The notes beneath the pieces were generated by a model that was given only the letters and a program-made list of their open reading frames with translations, was not told the origin of the DNA and did not search any database. Positions 42,656 to 52,085 of a DNA stretch of 64,000 nt are shown piece after piece (within the stretch, counting starts at the first letter, position 1; every line of letters begins with the position of its first letter). The position numbers and the translations under genes were made by a program. Source of the DNA: DATLLN01 sp963797175 (GTDB taxonomy: Bacteria; Actinomycetota; Thermoleophilia; Gaiellales; JAICJC01); assembly GCA_963797175.1 (NCBI GenBank), contig CAWCOL010000008.1, positions 248,001 through 312,000 on the forward strand, written 5' to 3'.

Positions 42656-43809
42656 CGGGCGACCTGGCGCCGCTGGTCGGCCGTTATCGCGAGCGCGTCC
42701 GTGAGCGCCTGCTGCTGCGGCCCTGGCAGGCCGGCGACCTGCGCGGCGCGGTGGAGACGGCGACGCTCGACCTGATCCGGGCGGACCGACTGCCGCTGGC
42801 GCCGGGCGAGCTCGACCGGCTCGTCGCAGCCGTCGCGGACGAGGCGGCGGGGCTCGGCCCGCTCGAGCCGCTGGTGCACGACCCGGCGGTGACCGAGGTA
42901 ATCGTCAACGGCCCGCACCAGGTGTTCAGCGAGCGCTCCGGCGTGCTTCGCGAGGAGGACGTCCGGTTCGAGGACGAGGGCCACCTCCGGCACGTCATCG
43001 ACCGCATCGTCGCCGCCGTCGGGCGGCGGGTGGACGAGTCCAGCCCGATGGTGGATGCGCGCCTGCCCGACGGCAGCCGGGTCAACGCCGTACTGCCGCC
43101 TCTGGCCGTGGACGGACCGCTGTTGACCATCCGCAAGTTTTCGCGGGCCGTGCTCTCGGTGCCGCGGCTGGTGGAGGCGGGCAGCATCAGGCCGGCCCAC
43201 GCGGCGCTGCTCGAGCGGAGTGTGCGCGGCCGGCTGAACATCGTCATCTCCGGCGGCACGGGCACGGGCAAGACGACGCTGCTGAACGCGATGGCCGGGT
43301 TCATCGACCCCGGCGAACGGATCGTCACCGTCGAGGACGCCGCGGAGCTGCGGCTGCCGCAGCCGCACGTCGCCCGGCTGGAGGCGCGGCCGGCCAACGT
43401 CGAGGGTCGCGGCGAGATCGCGGTGCGCGCGCTGGTGCGCAATGCGCTGCGGATGCGACCCGACCGGATCGTGGTCGGGGAGGTGCGCGGCGGCGAGGCG
43501 CTGGACATGCTCCAGGCGATGAACACCGGGCACGACGGATCCCTGACGACCGTGCACGCAAGCGCTCCGGACGACGCGCTGCGCCGGATCGAGACGATGG
43601 CGCTGATGGGCGGAATCGACCTCCCGCACGCGGCGGTGCGCGAGCAGGTGGCGTCGGCGGTCGACCTCGTCGCCCACGTCGTCCGCGGCCGCGACGGCCG
43701 CCGCAGCCTGCGCTACCTGGAGGGCCGGCCGCGCTCGGGTGGCGCGCTTCGTCCCGCCGACGCCCGCCTGATTGACGAGCTGGTGGAGGAGCGGTGCGGC
43801 CCGAGCTGA
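42652..43809 (+). CDS. cpaF: CpaF/TadA secretion ATPase
   Basis: The motor of the Tad pilus, a 385-residue hexameric ATPase. It shows VTEVIVNGPHQVFSERSGVL from the N-terminal domain, RKFSRAVLSVPRLVEAGSI, Walker A SGGTGTGKTTLLNAM, the Asp box ERIVTVEDAAELRLPQPHV, Walker B-like RPDRIVVGEVRGGEALDMLQ and the His box TTVHASAPDDALRRIE. The GTG overlaps the previous stop, and the following tadB gene overlaps its end by 16 bases. Confidence 0.95.
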   Translation: MTGDLAPLVGRYRERVRERLLLRPWQAGDLRGAVETATLDLIRADRLPLAPGELDRLVAAVADEAAGLGPLEPLVHDPAVTEVIVNGPHQVFSERSGVLREEDVRFEDEGHLRHVIDRIVAAVGRRVDESSPMVDARLPDGSRVNAVLPPLAVDGPLLTIRKFSRAVLSVPRLVEAGSIRPAHAALLERSVRGRLNIVISGGTGTGKTTLLNAMAGFIDPGERIVTVEDAAELRLPQPHVARLEARPANVEGRGEIAVRALVRNALRMRPDRIVVGEVRGGEALDMLQAMNTGHDGSLTTVHASAPDDALRRIETMALMGGIDLPHAAVREQVASAVDLVAHVVRGRDGRRSLRYLEGRPRSGGALRPADARLIDELVEERCGPS

Positions 43810-44453
43810 TCAGCGCCGCGCTGCTTGCCGCCGCGGCCGCGCTCGACCCGCCCGGGCGGCCGGCGGTGCGGCCGCCGGCGCGGCTGCTGCGGATCGCCGG
43901 CGACTGGCGCCGGCGGCGGCTGGAGCGGCGGGCCGAGGCGCTGCTGCCCGCGGCCTGTGCCGAGCTGGCGGCCCACGTTCGCGCCGGACGGTCGCTGGCC
44001 CAGTCGGTGGGCGACGCGGCCGAGGACGTGGCCGAGCCGATGGGGTCGCGGCTGCGGGGTGCGGCAGCCGCAATCGCGCTCGGCGCGGCGCCGGCCGACG
44101 CCCTCGCGGCACTGGGCAAGGGCGACGACGTGCGGCTGCTGGCCGGCGCGGTCGCCCTGCAGGGCCGCAGCGGCGGCGACCTCTCCGCGCTGCTGGACGG
44201 CATGGCGAACCTGCTGCTCGAGCGCCGCGACGCCCGCCGCGCGGCGGAGGTGGCGACGGCGCAGGCGCGGGCGACCGCGCGGATGGTGATCGCGCTGCCC
44301 GGTGCCGGTCTGCTCGCGCTGCTGCTGCTCGACCGGCCGGCGCTGGCCGCGCTGCTGGCGTCGCCGATCGGCTGGCTCTCGTTGCTCGGGTCGGCCGGCC
44401 TCTGCGTGCTCGGCCGCTCGCTGATCGGCCGGCTGGGAACGGTGCGGCCGTGA
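43794..44453 (+). CDS. tadB: TadB pilus inner-membrane protein
   Basis: A 219-residue membrane protein of the type II secretion GspF-like fold. The cytoplasmic part carries AAHVRAGRSLAQSVGDAAED and LQGRSGGDLSALLDGMANLL. Two C-terminal helices (MVIALPGAGLLALLLL and LASPIGWLSLLGSAGLCVLG) anchor it. Shorter than many TadB proteins because the N-terminal helices are reduced. It forms the platform with TadC under the CpaF motor. Confidence 0.88.
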   Translation: MRPELISAALLAAAAALDPPGRPAVRPPARLLRIAGDWRRRRLERRAEALLPAACAELAAHVRAGRSLAQSVGDAAEDVAEPMGSRLRGAAAAIALGAAPADALAALGKGDDVRLLAGAVALQGRSGGDLSALLDGMANLLLERRDARRAAEVATAQARATARMVIALPGAGLLALLLLDRPALAALLASPIGWLSLLGSAGLCVLGRSLIGRLGTVRP

Positions 44454-45235
44454 TCGCGCTCGCCGCGCTGCTGGCGGCCGTTGCCCTCGCGTGCTGGCCG
44501 CGGCGCGCGATCGACCTGCCCGGTGCGGCGCCCCGCGACCGGCCTCCGGCGCTCGCCCGGGTCGGCGCCGCTGCGCTCGGCCTCGCCGGCCCGGAGCGGC
44601 GGGGGGACGAGCTGCTCGCCCTGCGCACCGGCTCACTGCTCGCGTTCGGGGCCTGCGGCGCGGCAGCCGCCGTGCTGATGGGCGGCATCGGCGGGTTCGT
44701 CTGCCTCGCGCTGCTCGCCGCGTTCGGGTGGTGGTACCCGGAGCTGCGCGCCCGCTCGGCCGCGCGGGCGCGGGTGGAGGAGCTGGAGCGGCTTGCGCCT
44801 GCGGCGCTCGACCTGATCGCGTCGACGGTGGCCGCCGGCGTCGGCATCGACGCGGCCCTGGCGGGTGCCGCGGGCGCCGTGGACGGCGTGCTGCGCGAGG
44901 AGCTCGAGCGCACCGTGGCCAACCTCGCCCTCGGCCGTCGCCGCGGCGAGGAGCTGCGCGATCTGGCGGGCCGCACCGGCTCGCCGTCGCTGGCGCGGCT
45001 GGCGGCGGCGCTGCGGATCAGCGACCGCCTGGGCGTGCCGCTGGCCGAGTCGCTGCGCCGCCAGGCGCGAAGGGCGCGCACCGAGCGCTCGCACCGCGTG
45101 CAGGAGCAAGCGGCCGCGGCCGGCCCGCGGATGCTGCTGGTGGTCGTCTTCGTGCTCGTGCCGGCCGCCCTGTTGCCGGTGATGACGGCGCTGGGATTGA
45201 CCGCGCTGGACGCCGTGTCCGGCGTCGGCTGGTAG
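44450..45235 (+). CDS. tadC: TadC pilus inner-membrane protein
   Basis: A 261-residue platform protein. The N-terminal helices are followed by the GspF-like block DLIASTVAAGVGIDAALAG, a helical part with GRTGSPSLARLAAALRISD and ADSLRRQ-like SLRRQARRARTERSHRVQE, and the last helix pair (LLVVVFVLVPAALLPVMTAL). The true start is GTG 44450 in GTGA overlap with tadB. It ends the pilus operon, which lacks a pilin, a TadE/G minor pilin and a prepilin peptidase; all must be encoded elsewhere. Confidence 0.88.
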   Translation: MIALAALLAAVALACWPRRAIDLPGAAPRDRPPALARVGAAALGLAGPERRGDELLALRTGSLLAFGACGAAAAVLMGGIGGFVCLALLAAFGWWYPELRARSAARARVEELERLAPAALDLIASTVAAGVGIDAALAGAAGAVDGVLREELERTVANLALGRRRGEELRDLAGRTGSPSLARLAAALRISDRLGVPLAESLRRQARRARTERSHRVQEQAAAAGPRMLLVVVFVLVPAALLPVMTALGLTALDAVSGVGW

Positions 45236-45238
45236 CGC

Positions 45239-48200
45239 TCAGGCCCTCGTCGGCCTCGCGCGGTATTCCGTGAGCCGATCGAGCGCCACCGACGCCCGGC
45301 GGGCGTGCTCGGTCGCCTCGCGCTCGTTGCTGTCGGTGATCGCGCGGCGCAGCAGTGCCTCGGCGGTTTCGATGTCGCCGCCCGCGCGGTAGCCCTCGGC
45401 CGCGTCGATCCGGGCGTCGAACTCGATGCCCGGATAGTCGATGTCGGCCAGGATGGCAACGATCTCGCCGGCCAGAACACGGGCCTCGGCGGGCCGGCGC
45501 TGTGCCGCGTGGACGCGCACGGCGGCGCCTCGCCACAGGAGCGCCGACCAGCGGTCGGCAGGCGAGGACAGCGCCTGCGCCTCCGCAACGTGGCCGGCCG
45601 CCTCGTCCAGATCGCCTGCCAGCGCATGGGCCCGGGCGAGGAGCCCGACGATCGAGGATGCCGAGCCAATGTCGCCCGCCTCACGCGCGCTCCCGGCCGC
45701 AAGCCCGAGCGGCCCGATGGCGGCGGCCGGACGGTCGGCGTGGAGCAGGACGGTGCCCGTGATCCACTCAGCGACGTACGGCCGGTATCCCAACTCCTGG
45801 GCGATCGCCGTCACGTCCGCGAGCACCGCCAGAGCTGCACTGGCGTCGCCGCGCTGGGCAAGCAGCAACGCGGCGTCGGCCAGGTAGTCGGCGCGGACGG
45901 CTCGGCCGAACGCGGCCGACGTAACCTCGCCGTCGCGCAGGAGGTCGGCTATCCGGCCTCGCCCCCGCAGCTGGAACATCACGCCGGTCACCGCGGCGAT
46001 CGTCTCCAGCCAGGGCGAGCCGACCCGCCGCGCGAGGTCGGCCGTACGCTCGGTCGCCTCCCGGGCGCGGGCACAGCGGAGCATCGTGTTCCCTTCCCAC
46101 ACGGACGTCAGGAACCAGAGCCGTGCGGCCTCGTCGAGCCGCCCCGACCGCTCGGTCTCCTCGGCACCCGCACGGGCCTCGTCGAGCGCCGCCTGTTCCT
46201 TGCCGGCGCCGACTTCGGAGCTCGAGGCGAACTCGATCATCTGTCGGAGGGCGCCGCACACGAGCTGTGACGCCCGGTCGCCGAACGCCTCGGCAGCCGT
46301 TCCCGCTGCGTCCGCCAGCCCTGTGGCGACGTCCATGTGGCCGGCGGTGAGCAGCCATCCAGCACAGTCCGCGAGCGCGATCGGCCGTGCTGGATCATCG
46401 GTCGGCAGTAGCGGAACGGCTCGGCGGAGCAGGCGCGCAGCAGCGACGAAGTCCGCTTGGGCCGCTGCGCGGTCGGCGACTCGCCGGGACAGGGTTGCCG
46501 CCCGCCGCGCCAGCGCGAGCGTCTCCGCTCCACGGTCGCCGATCTCGAGCCGGTAGCGCGCTGCCTCGGCGAGGTGGTGCGCGAGCAGCTCCTCGTACTC
46601 GCTCACCCGCTCACCGGCGAGCGCTTCGAGCCAATCGGCGAACGCCTCGTGCCAGCCAGCGCGAACCTCCTTGGCGACACGCTCGTATGCGGCCTCGCGG
46701 AACAGGACGTGCCGGAATCGGTAGGCGACCTGCCCGGGCAGCACCGTTTGGTCAGAGCGGACGAACTGCTTCCGGGCCAGCGTCTGCACGGTGGGCAGGA
46801 CCTCCTCGTCTGCCACACCCAGCGCTGTCAGTGCCCCCAGATGGAACACCTGCCCCTCGATCGACGCCCGCTCGACCGTGCCGCGCTCGGGGCTCGACAG
46901 CCGGTCGAGCCGGGCTGCGAGCAGCGCCTGGATCGTCGGCGGAAGCTCCACGCGCTCCAGTGCGCTCGCAACCTCGATCTCGCCGCCGACCGAACGCAGG
47001 TGCCCATCGTCCAGGAGCATCCCGATCAGCTCCTCGACGAAGAGCGGGTTGCCATCGGCCGCCGCGACGATCCGGCCGGCGACCGAGGCCGGGAACCTGG
47101 CACCGAGGAGTTGGTGCACGAGCGCTTCGCTGTCGGCCTCGGCGAGCGGTTCGAGGAGTAGCGTGGCGGCGTTCGGGGCCTCGTGTGACCACGCTGGCCG
47201 CTCGTCCAGGAGCTCGGGTCGGGCCATGCAGACGAGCAGGACCGGCGCGCCGCGAAGCGATCCGGGCAGATCCTCGATCAGATCGAGCAACGGCGGCTCG
47301 GCCCAGTGGATGTCCTCGAAGACGACAACGAGCGGCTGCGCCTCTGCCACCGCGCCGAGCAGGTGACGGAGCGCCACGCGGGCGTCGTCGATCCGGGCCT
47401 TCGCACCTGACAGGCCCAGGAGCGTTGCGACGCCGTCGGCCACCTCGGTTGCCATGTCCGGTTCGACCAGCGCCTCGAACCGGGAACGCACCTCCCCAGG
47501 CGAGTCCCGCTCGTCAACATCAGCGATCGTCTTGAGCACCTCGGCCAGCGCCCAGTAGGTGACGCCTTCGCCGTAGGAGAGACAGCGGCCGATACAGACC
47601 GTGGCTGCCGGCTCAACGTCCGCCAGGAATTCCGCCACCAGGCGCGACTTTCCCACTCCCGCGCTGCCGACCACCGTCACGAGCCGGCAGCACCGCTCGC
47701 CGGTCGCTTGGCCGAAGGCCTCGCGAAGCATCCGCCGCTCGTCGACTCGGCCGATCAGGGCAGTCACAGCAGGCCGGGGTGGGCGGGCCGGCGCGTCGTC
47801 CAGTGCGATGACGCGATACGCCGCGACCGGGTCGGTCTTCCCCTTCAGGTCGAGCGGCGCGACCTGCTCGGCGACGACCGACCCCTGGATGAGCCGGTGC
47901 GTGGCCGCTCCAATCAGGATCTCGCCCACCGGCGCGGCCTGCTGGAGCCGCGCAGCGGTGTTCATCGTGTCGCCGGTCGCGACGGTGCGTGTCGCCGGAG
48001 AGCCGCCGACGACGACCTCACCGGTGGCGATCCCGATCCGCACGCTAAGCCGCACCCCGAGCCGCGCGTCCAGGTCGTCAGCGAGTCCGCGGACGGCCTG
48101 GCGTGCTTCGACCGCGGCCCGGACGCAGCGAAGGGCGTCGTCCTCGTGCGCGATCGGCACTCCGAACAGGGCGACAACCGCGTCGCCGATGAACTTCTCG

Positions 48201-48448
48201 ACGTGGCCGCCGTGCCGCTCGAGTGCCGACGACACCGCGGTGAAGTAGCGGTTCATGGTGGCGCGTACGGCCTCGGGGTCGAGCTGCTCGCCGAGCTCGG
48301 TCGATCCGGCAACGTCGCAGAAGAACGCCGTCACGACCCGCCGGGAAGCGGGCGCGTCGTCCTCCCGCAGCACCGGCGCCGCGCAGGCGGGGCAGAACCT
48401 CGCCCGCACGGGCAACGGTTCGCCGCACCTGGCGCACGCCGCATCCAC
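45239..48448 (-). CDS. class III adenylate/guanylate cyclase - AAA ATPase - TPR-like signalling protein
   Basis: A 1069-residue multidomain regulator. Residues 5-25 form a zinc ribbon (CARCGEPLPVRARFCPAC). Residues 35-215 form a nucleotide cyclase domain with metal-binding aspartates in FFCDVAGSTELG and FIGDAVVALFG. Residues 230-500 are a NACHT/AAA-type ATPase with Walker A GSAGVGKSRLVAEF and VVFEDIHWAEPPLLDLIEDL. The remaining half is helical repeats (TPR-like). Such proteins are numerous in actinomycetes and are thought to couple cyclic nucleotide output to ligand or partner sensing; the specific signal is not visible. GTG start. Probably cotranscribed with the upstream nuclease-domain gene. 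Confidence 0.9.
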   Translation of the reverse strand: MDAACARCGEPLPVRARFCPACAAPVLREDDAPASRRVVTAFFCDVAGSTELGEQLDPEAVRATMNRYFTAVSSALERHGGHVEKFIGDAVVALFGVPIAHEDDALRCVRAAVEARQAVRGLADDLDARLGVRLSVRIGIATGEVVVGGSPATRTVATGDTMNTAARLQQAAPVGEILIGAATHRLIQGSVVAEQVAPLDLKGKTDPVAAYRVIALDDAPARPPRPAVTALIGRVDERRMLREAFGQATGERCCRLVTVVGSAGVGKSRLVAEFLADVEPAATVCIGRCLSYGEGVTYWALAEVLKTIADVDERDSPGEVRSRFEALVEPDMATEVADGVATLLGLSGAKARIDDARVALRHLLGAVAEAQPLVVVFEDIHWAEPPLLDLIEDLPGSLRGAPVLLVCMARPELLDERPAWSHEAPNAATLLLEPLAEADSEALVHQLLGARFPASVAGRIVAAADGNPLFVEELIGMLLDDGHLRSVGGEIEVASALERVELPPTIQALLAARLDRLSSPERGTVERASIEGQVFHLGALTALGVADEEVLPTVQTLARKQFVRSDQTVLPGQVAYRFRHVLFREAAYERVAKEVRAGWHEAFADWLEALAGERVSEYEELLAHHLAEAARYRLEIGDRGAETLALARRAATLSRRVADRAAAQADFVAAARLLRRAVPLLPTDDPARPIALADCAGWLLTAGHMDVATGLADAAGTAAEAFGDRASQLVCGALRQMIEFASSSEVGAGKEQAALDEARAGAEETERSGRLDEAARLWFLTSVWEGNTMLRCARAREATERTADLARRVGSPWLETIAAVTGVMFQLRGRGRIADLLRDGEVTSAAFGRAVRADYLADAALLLAQRGDASAALAVLADVTAIAQELGYRPYVAEWITGTVLLHADRPAAAIGPLGLAAGSAREAGDIGSASSIVGLLARAHALAGDLDEAAGHVAEAQALSSPADRWSALLWRGAAVRVHAAQRRPAEARVLAGEIVAILADIDYPGIEFDARIDAAEGYRAGGDIETAEALLRRAITDSNEREATEHARRASVALDRLTEYRARPTRA

Positions 48449-48488
48449 GTTGGCAGCATCGCCCTCACGGCGATCCGGGTCAAGCAGC

Positions 48489-49491
48489 TCAGGCGCCGGG
48501 CGCGGGGCCGGTGTCGATCAGCGCGTAGGGGTTGAGCTTCGTTCCCGGGCAGGCGCCCCAGAGGCCGGTGCCCGCCGCCTGCGCGTGGCCCGCGGCGGCC
48601 AGCAGGCCGGCCGCGAAGCGGCCCCGCTCGCCGCCCAGGAAGTAGGGCGCGGCGGCGCCGTTTCGCACCATCTGCAGCACCACGTTCGTCCCGTGCGTGA
48701 ACAGGTAGGCGACCTGGCGGCCGGTCGCATCGTGCGCCTTCAGCCGCACCTCGGGCACGATCCGCACGACCGTCCCGTCGGGCAGCAGCGTTCCCAGCGC
48801 GCGCTGGGCGGCCGCCCCGTAGCAGTCGCCGTCATGGTGCGGCCCGTCGATCTGGGCGAGATGGATGCGCGTGCCGTCGGCCAGCTTGACGGTGACGCTG
48901 TTCGGCACCGCGACGACCGAGTGGGGCGGAGGCGCGGCTGTCGGGGCGGGCTGCGCCGGCCCGGCCTGGCCGCCTCCCCCGCCGGAGCCGGGGAGGCCGA
49001 GCGCCGCGGCGACCGCCCCGACCACGAGCAGCACGGTGACCACCGCGACCGCGCAGATCGCGACCCGCATGGCGCCGCTCGCGCGCGACCACCAGCTGCC
49101 CCTGTCCTCCGGCGGAGGTGGGGTGCCCCATCCGGGCACGACGGGCGGCAGCGGCTTGGGCTGGGCCACGTCGGCCGTCACCGCCGGCGCGGCGGGGACG
49201 GGCGGAGCGGGAGCTCTCGGGCTCGGGCTCGGGATCGGGCTCGACCACGGCCTCCGGCACCTGTGCGTGGCGGTCGCGGCCGTGCCCGCAGGTGGCGCAG
49301 AAGGGCGCGCCCTCGGGCCCCGTGTACGCCGAGCAGTCGCAGTCCAGGCACGCGCCGTCGCCGCCGGAGGCGACCACGTGGTCGGCCGCGGGGTGCCCGC
49401 AGCGCGCGCAGAACCGCGCGTCCCGGTCACCCAGGAACTCGGCGCAGTCGCACAGCGCGCATGACCGCTCGGCTGAGAGCTCCACGTCCAT
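48489..49491 (-). pseudogene. zinc-motif / transmembrane / staphylococcal-nuclease-domain protein, frame-interrupted
   Basis: Four parts are seen. Two N-terminal Cys-rich repeats (CALCDCAEFLG with CARCGHPAADH; CLDCDCSAYTG with CATCGHGRDRH) are followed by a Glu/Pro run. A frame change near 49211-49217 follows, then a Pro-rich linker, a membrane helix (VAICAVAVVTVLLVVGAVAA) and a thermonuclease-like domain (KLADGTRIHLAQIDGPHHDG, DATGRQVAYLFTHG, GTGLWGACPGTKL). Removing one base after the Glu-Pro run gives one continuous protein of about 334 residues. In the SNase part the catalytic Arg/Glu residues are only partly recognisable, so nuclease activity is uncertain. Interpretation: broken gene or a sequence error. 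Confidence 0.72.
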
Positions 49492-49586
49492 CGACCCGGG
49501 CGGAGACTACCGAGCGACCCGCGGATTGTCACCGGTCGGCCCTGCCGGGGCTTGTGCGGGGCGGCCCCGTTTCCTAGGCTCCCGGC

Positions 49587-50904
49587 ATGGGGTTGGGAAT
49601 CCGGCTGATGCCAGGGGTCAGGCTCTCGGCAGGCCCCGCGGGGCCTCCGCGCGGAGGCCGGGCCGCGGGCGTCGCGCAACGGCGGCGCAGGCAGGCCCGC
49701 CGTGCCGGGGCCGGTCGCGCGCCAGCTGGCGGCGCCCGATCCGCCGGCCGGGCACTCCTCGCCGCAGGCGCAGTGCGAGGCGCTGGTGCGCGCCGAGGAG
49801 CGGCTGCGCGGCGCGCACGCGGAGCCGGTTGCGGCGCCCGGCGAGCCGAAGCTCGCGCCCGCCGTCGCCATCGACGAGGAGTCGGTGCGCGCCCAGCACG
49901 AGCGCGATGCGCTGGACGGCCTCTCGCTGCTGTCGCGCGGCGCCCGGCGAGACGCCCGCGCCCTGGCAGCGCGCCGGGCGGCGGCGGCGATCGCCGCGCT
50001 GCGCGAGCAGGACGAGGCGGAGCGGTACGAGCGGCTCCGCGAGGAGAAGGCGGCCTGGGAGCTGCTGCGGTCGAACGACCCGGCGGGCGTCCTGACCGCG
50101 CTGGACGCCTCGTTCGAGGCGGCGCTCACGCCGGCCGTCCCCGTGGACTGCGACCGGTCGGGCACGGTCGCCGTCGTGCTGCTGTTCGACTCCCCCCGGA
50201 TCGTGCCGGACATGCGGCCCGGGATGACCGCGGCGGGCAAGCCCACGCCGAAGGCCCGGACGCGGACCGAGATGAACGATCTCTACGCCGACGCGGTCTG
50301 CAGCGCCGTGCTCGCCACCGCGGCCCAGACGTTCGCCGTGGCGCCCGGCGCCGAGACGGTCACGGTTCTCGCCGTGCGGCGCGAGGTGCCGCCGGAGGTG
50401 AGCGCGGCCCAGGTCGCGCCGATCGCGTGCTCGCGGTTCGAGCGGGCGGCGTTCGAGAGCGTTCGCCTCGCCGACCACACCGCGAGCGCCGCGATCGGGA
50501 TCGCCGCCGAGCACCACCTGGAGCGGCAGGGTCGCCTGGGCGACGTGGTGCCGCTCGAGCTGTCCGGCGATCCGCAGGCGTCCGCTGTCGTCCGCGCCGT
50601 GGCGGCGGCGCTGGAGGCGCGGGTCGATCCCGCCTCCCGCCTGGCGCCTGCCGGGGCGGTCGTCGAGGACGAGGCGTCGGCACAGCGCGACCTGGTTGCG
50701 GCGCTGGGCGCGGCGATCGAGCAGCGGCGTGTCGCCGAGGTCGAGCCGGCCGCGGAGCCCGAACCTGAGCCCGAGCCGTCCGCGGCCGTCCGCTTCTGCC
50801 CGTGGTGCGCGACGCCCACCCTGGAGCACGCCGCGGCGGCGTTCTGCACGGGCTGCGGCAAGCCGGTGCCGGCGCTGGTCCGCAGCAGCTCCGTCGAGGG
50901 CTAG
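49587..50904 (+). CDS. DUF4236-like protein with C-terminal zinc ribbon, probably frame-interrupted
   Basis: The ATG opens MGLGIRLMPGVRLSAG, typical of the short DUF4236 beta module. The matching continuation PRGLRAEAGPRASRNGG lies one frame away, so a single-base shift near 49632-49645 is likely. The downstream frame then runs uninterrupted to a C-terminal ribbon, FCPWCATP with FCTGCGKPVPAL. The middle is a helical, Glu/Ala-rich part and a globular region (VDCDRSGTVAVVLLFDSPRI). If there is no shift, translation might begin at GTG 49702 and give 400 residues. Function unknown. Its stop shares CTAG with the stop of the convergent peptidase. Confidence 0.6.
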
Positions 50905-51977
50905 ATCGGTTCCTTCACGCCCTCGATGAAGGCGGCCAGCAGCTCGACCGCGCCGTCCAGGTCGTCCAGGTGGACGCAGCCCACGGCGGAGTGGATGTAG
51001 CGGGAGGGCACGGAGATGCAGCCGGCCAGGAAGCCGCCCGCCGCCCGGGCGATCGAGGAGGCATCGGTGCCGCCGCCGATCAGCACCTCACGCTGGTAGG
51101 CGATCCCGGCGCCGTCCGCCGCCTGCTCCAGCCGTCGCGTCAGCCGCCGGGGCACGGTGTTGCCCAGGGCGCCGCTGGGCGCCCAGTCCAGGTACTTGAT
51201 GGCCGGGCCGCCGCCGAGGCGGATCGGCAGCCGCGAGAACTCGGTGCCGGGCGTGTCGCCGCACAGCGTGACGTCGATCGCCAGCGCGATGTCGGGCTGC
51301 ACGCGGTACGCCGCCGGCCCAGCGCCCCAGATGCCGAGCTCCTCCTGCACCGAGGCGGTGCCGATCACGGTGGCCGTGACGTCGCGGTCGGCGAGCCGGC
51401 GCAGGGTTTCGACCATCACGGCGCAGCCGGCGCGGTCGTCCACGGCCTTGCCGGTGAAGACGCGGGTGCCGTTCAGCATGCGCCCCTCCGTGGCGAACGT
51501 GACGCGGTTGCCGACGCGCACGCCCAGCTCCTCCGCCTGCGCGCGGCTGGTGACACCGATGTCCATGTGCAGGTCGGGCAGCTTGATGACGTGCTTGGAC
51601 TCCTCGTCGGTGAGCACATGCGGCGGCTTGGTGCCGGTGACGCCGTCCACCGTGCCGTCGTCGGTGTGGATGCGCAGTTGCTGGTTGATCGCCATCCGGT
51701 CGTCGTGGTAGCCGATCGGGGCCAGCCGCACGAACCCCTCGTCCTCGACGTGCTGGACGATGAAGCCGAGCTCGTCCATGTGGGCGCAGAGCATCACCGA
51801 CGGGGCGCCGTCGGCGCCGCTCCGGATGAAGTGGTGGTTGCCCAGCGGGTCGCCCTCGCGGCGGTCGTGGAAGCCGTCCAGCTCGTCCGCGATCACGTCG
51901 GCCACCGGGCCCTCCTCGCCCGACACGCCGATCGCGGCGTCGAGCCGCGCCATCAGGTCCGCCATCCGATCCGCCAT
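50901..51977 (-). CDS. M42-family metallopeptidase (TET-type aminopeptidase-like)
   Basis: A 358-residue peptidase of the M42 family, related to self-compartmentalising TET aminopeptidases and to endoglucanase CelM. Two-metal ligands are visible: His and Asp in LCAHMDELGFIV, Asp in FTGKAVDDRAGCAVMV, the Glu pair in SVQEELGIWGA, Asp in LAIDVTLCGD and a C-terminal His in YIHSAVGCVHLDD. It would trim short peptides in the cytoplasm. AGGGGAAG stands just before ATG 51977; a second ATG is at 51965. Confidence 0.92.
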   Translation of the reverse strand: MADRMADLMARLDAAIGVSGEEGPVADVIADELDGFHDRREGDPLGNHHFIRSGADGAPSVMLCAHMDELGFIVQHVEDEGFVRLAPIGYHDDRMAINQQLRIHTDDGTVDGVTGTKPPHVLTDEESKHVIKLPDLHMDIGVTSRAQAEELGVRVGNRVTFATEGRMLNGTRVFTGKAVDDRAGCAVMVETLRRLADRDVTATVIGTASVQEELGIWGAGPAAYRVQPDIALAIDVTLCGDTPGTEFSRLPIRLGGGPAIKYLDWAPSGALGNTVPRRLTRRLEQAADGAGIAYQREVLIGGGTDASSIARAAGGFLAGCISVPSRYIHSAVGCVHLDDLDGAVELLAAFIEGVKEPI

Positions 51978-52085
51978 GCTTCCCCTCGCTCCCCTCGCTG
52001 TCACGGTCGCGCGAACCCTACCGGCACGGTTCCGGCACGGGTCGTGAACCACACGGCACGTCTGCGTCCGTAGCGTGACCGGGCG

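Noticed and set aside
41605..43677. 690-codon minus-strand frame opposite the pilus genes
   Set aside because: It is a shadow of cpaE and cpaF; no motif, no start signal.
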